From Thermococcales archaeon 44_46 (GTDB lineage Archaea; Methanobacteriota_B; Thermococci; Thermococcales; Thermococcaceae), in the NCBI GenBank assembly GCA_001507935.1, contig LGET01000094.1, positions 1 to 6,334 of the forward strand: a stretch of 6,334 nt of DNA, given 5' to 3'. Position 1 is the stretch's first letter. Every line of letters starts with the position of its first letter. Positions 5,888 through 6,334 of the stretch are shown here, piece by piece. The notes under the pieces are model-generated. The model had not been told where the DNA came from and did not search any database. It saw nothing but the letters and a program-made list of their open reading frames with translations. Made by a program: the position numbers and the translations under genes.

Positions 5888-6334
5888 ATGACGATAAAAA
5901 CTCCACCCAATTTTAACGTGCCCGGGTTAGGTGTTGACCCTCTTACCCAGAGAATAAAGGAAAAAGAAAAGCAGTGGAAATACAAGGTAGCGGTCTTAAG
6001 TGGAAAAGGAGGCGTTGGAAAATCCACAGTTGCAGTAAATCTAGCTGTGGCTCTTGCAAAGCAGGGCTATTTCGTGGGAGTCTTGGATGCTGATGTGCAC
6101 GGCCCAAACGTGGCAAAAATGCTCGGTGTTGAAAAGGCGGAGGTTCTGGCAGAGAAGTTTGAGGACGGACATTTTGAAATGATACCCCCAATGAACGACT
6201 TCTCAGGCCAGACAACCCCAATTAAGGTCATGAGCATGGGGCTTATGGTTCCCGAAGACCAGCCAATAATATGGAGAGGCTCTCTCGTCACAAAGGCCAT
6301 TAAACAACTCCTTGGCGATGTAAAGTGGGGAAGC
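5888..6334 (+). CDS. mrp: Mrp/NBP35 (ApbC) family P-loop ATPase, Fe-S cluster carrier, 3'-truncated by window
   Basis: First 149 codons of a cytosolic ATPase of the Mrp/NBP35/ApbC family, whose members bind and transfer [4Fe-4S] clusters to apoproteins; whole proteins are usually near 300 aa. The deviant Walker A motif typical of the MinD/Mrp class is at 39-47 (GKGGVGKST, with signature Lys40 and P-loop Lys45). The switch motif DADVHGPN is at 67-74 and MSMGLMVPEDQPIIWRG at 115-131. The C-terminal half with the family's CxxC cluster ligands lies beyond the window, so the cluster-binding role cannot be checked here. There is no N-terminal four-Cys ferredoxin-like segment as in eukaryotic Nbp35. 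The ATG at 5888 lies 5 nt after GAGGTGAT; the ATG at 5885 is the alternative. It has its own promoter, with a palindrome over the initiation region. The gene symbol reflects the family, not a proven orthologue. Confidence 0.9.
   Translation, partial: MTIKTPPNFNVPGLGVDPLTQRIKEKEKQWKYKVAVLSGKGGVGKSTVAVNLAVALAKQGYFVGVLDADVHGPNVAKMLGVEKAEVLAEKFEDGHFEMIPPMNDFSGQTTPIKVMSMGLMVPEDQPIIWRGSLVTKAIKQLLGDVKWGS

Noticed and set aside
1..6334. CRISPR arrays, tRNA or rRNA genes, insertion sequences, toxin-antitoxin or defence genes
   Set aside because: None were seen: no regularly spaced repeats, no recognisable RNA genes, and nearly all sequence is accounted for by the metabolic genes.

Overview
The window looks like a chromosomal segment of a hyperthermophilic archaeon of the order Thermococcales (Pyrococcus/Thermococcus/Palaeococcus group). 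The basis is the gene order, the protein sequences as I recognise them, the purine-rich BRE plus A/T-rich TATA promoters, and strong GAGGTGAT-type ribosome binding sites. All genes are on the + strand. I cannot name the species from sequence alone.

Layout: 1-202 is an upstream region with a plausible promoter and a small dyad. Then follow porG (203-760, shared gamma subunit), vorD-vorA-vorB (799-3248, the delta, alpha and beta subunits of 2-ketoisovalerate:ferredoxin oxidoreductase), a 63-bp gap with a T-rich tract and a clear BRE/TATA, and porD-porA-porB (3312-5782, the delta, alpha and beta subunits of pyruvate:ferredoxin oxidoreductase). After a second T-rich tract and a third promoter comes the 5' half of an Mrp/NBP35-type P-loop ATPase (5888 to the window edge).

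How they work together: both enzymes are four-subunit, thiamine-diphosphate, CoA-dependent 2-oxoacid oxidoreductases that pass electrons to ferredoxin. Each has its own delta, alpha and beta subunits, but there is only one gamma gene, so PorG must serve both complexes. POR oxidises pyruvate from sugar or alanine breakdown to acetyl-CoA; VOR oxidises branched-chain 2-oxoacids from peptide catabolism. The downstream ATPase belongs to a family of Fe-S cluster carriers, a plausible functional neighbour for enzymes with three [4Fe-4S] clusters each.

Most of the window is a known kind of locus, not a new system. The most interesting new observation is a perfect 16-bp palindrome (TTTAGGCTAGCCTAAA, 5856-5871) between the TATA box and the predicted transcription start of the Mrp/NBP35 gene. 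It closely resembles the iron-responsive DtxR/IdeR box and suggests iron-dependent repression of a putative Fe-S carrier. Secondary observations are near-identical DNA tracts between the vor and por paralogues (possible gene conversion), a TTG start plus T-rich gap before vorD that may tune subunit ratios, and small dyads near the porG and porD promoters.
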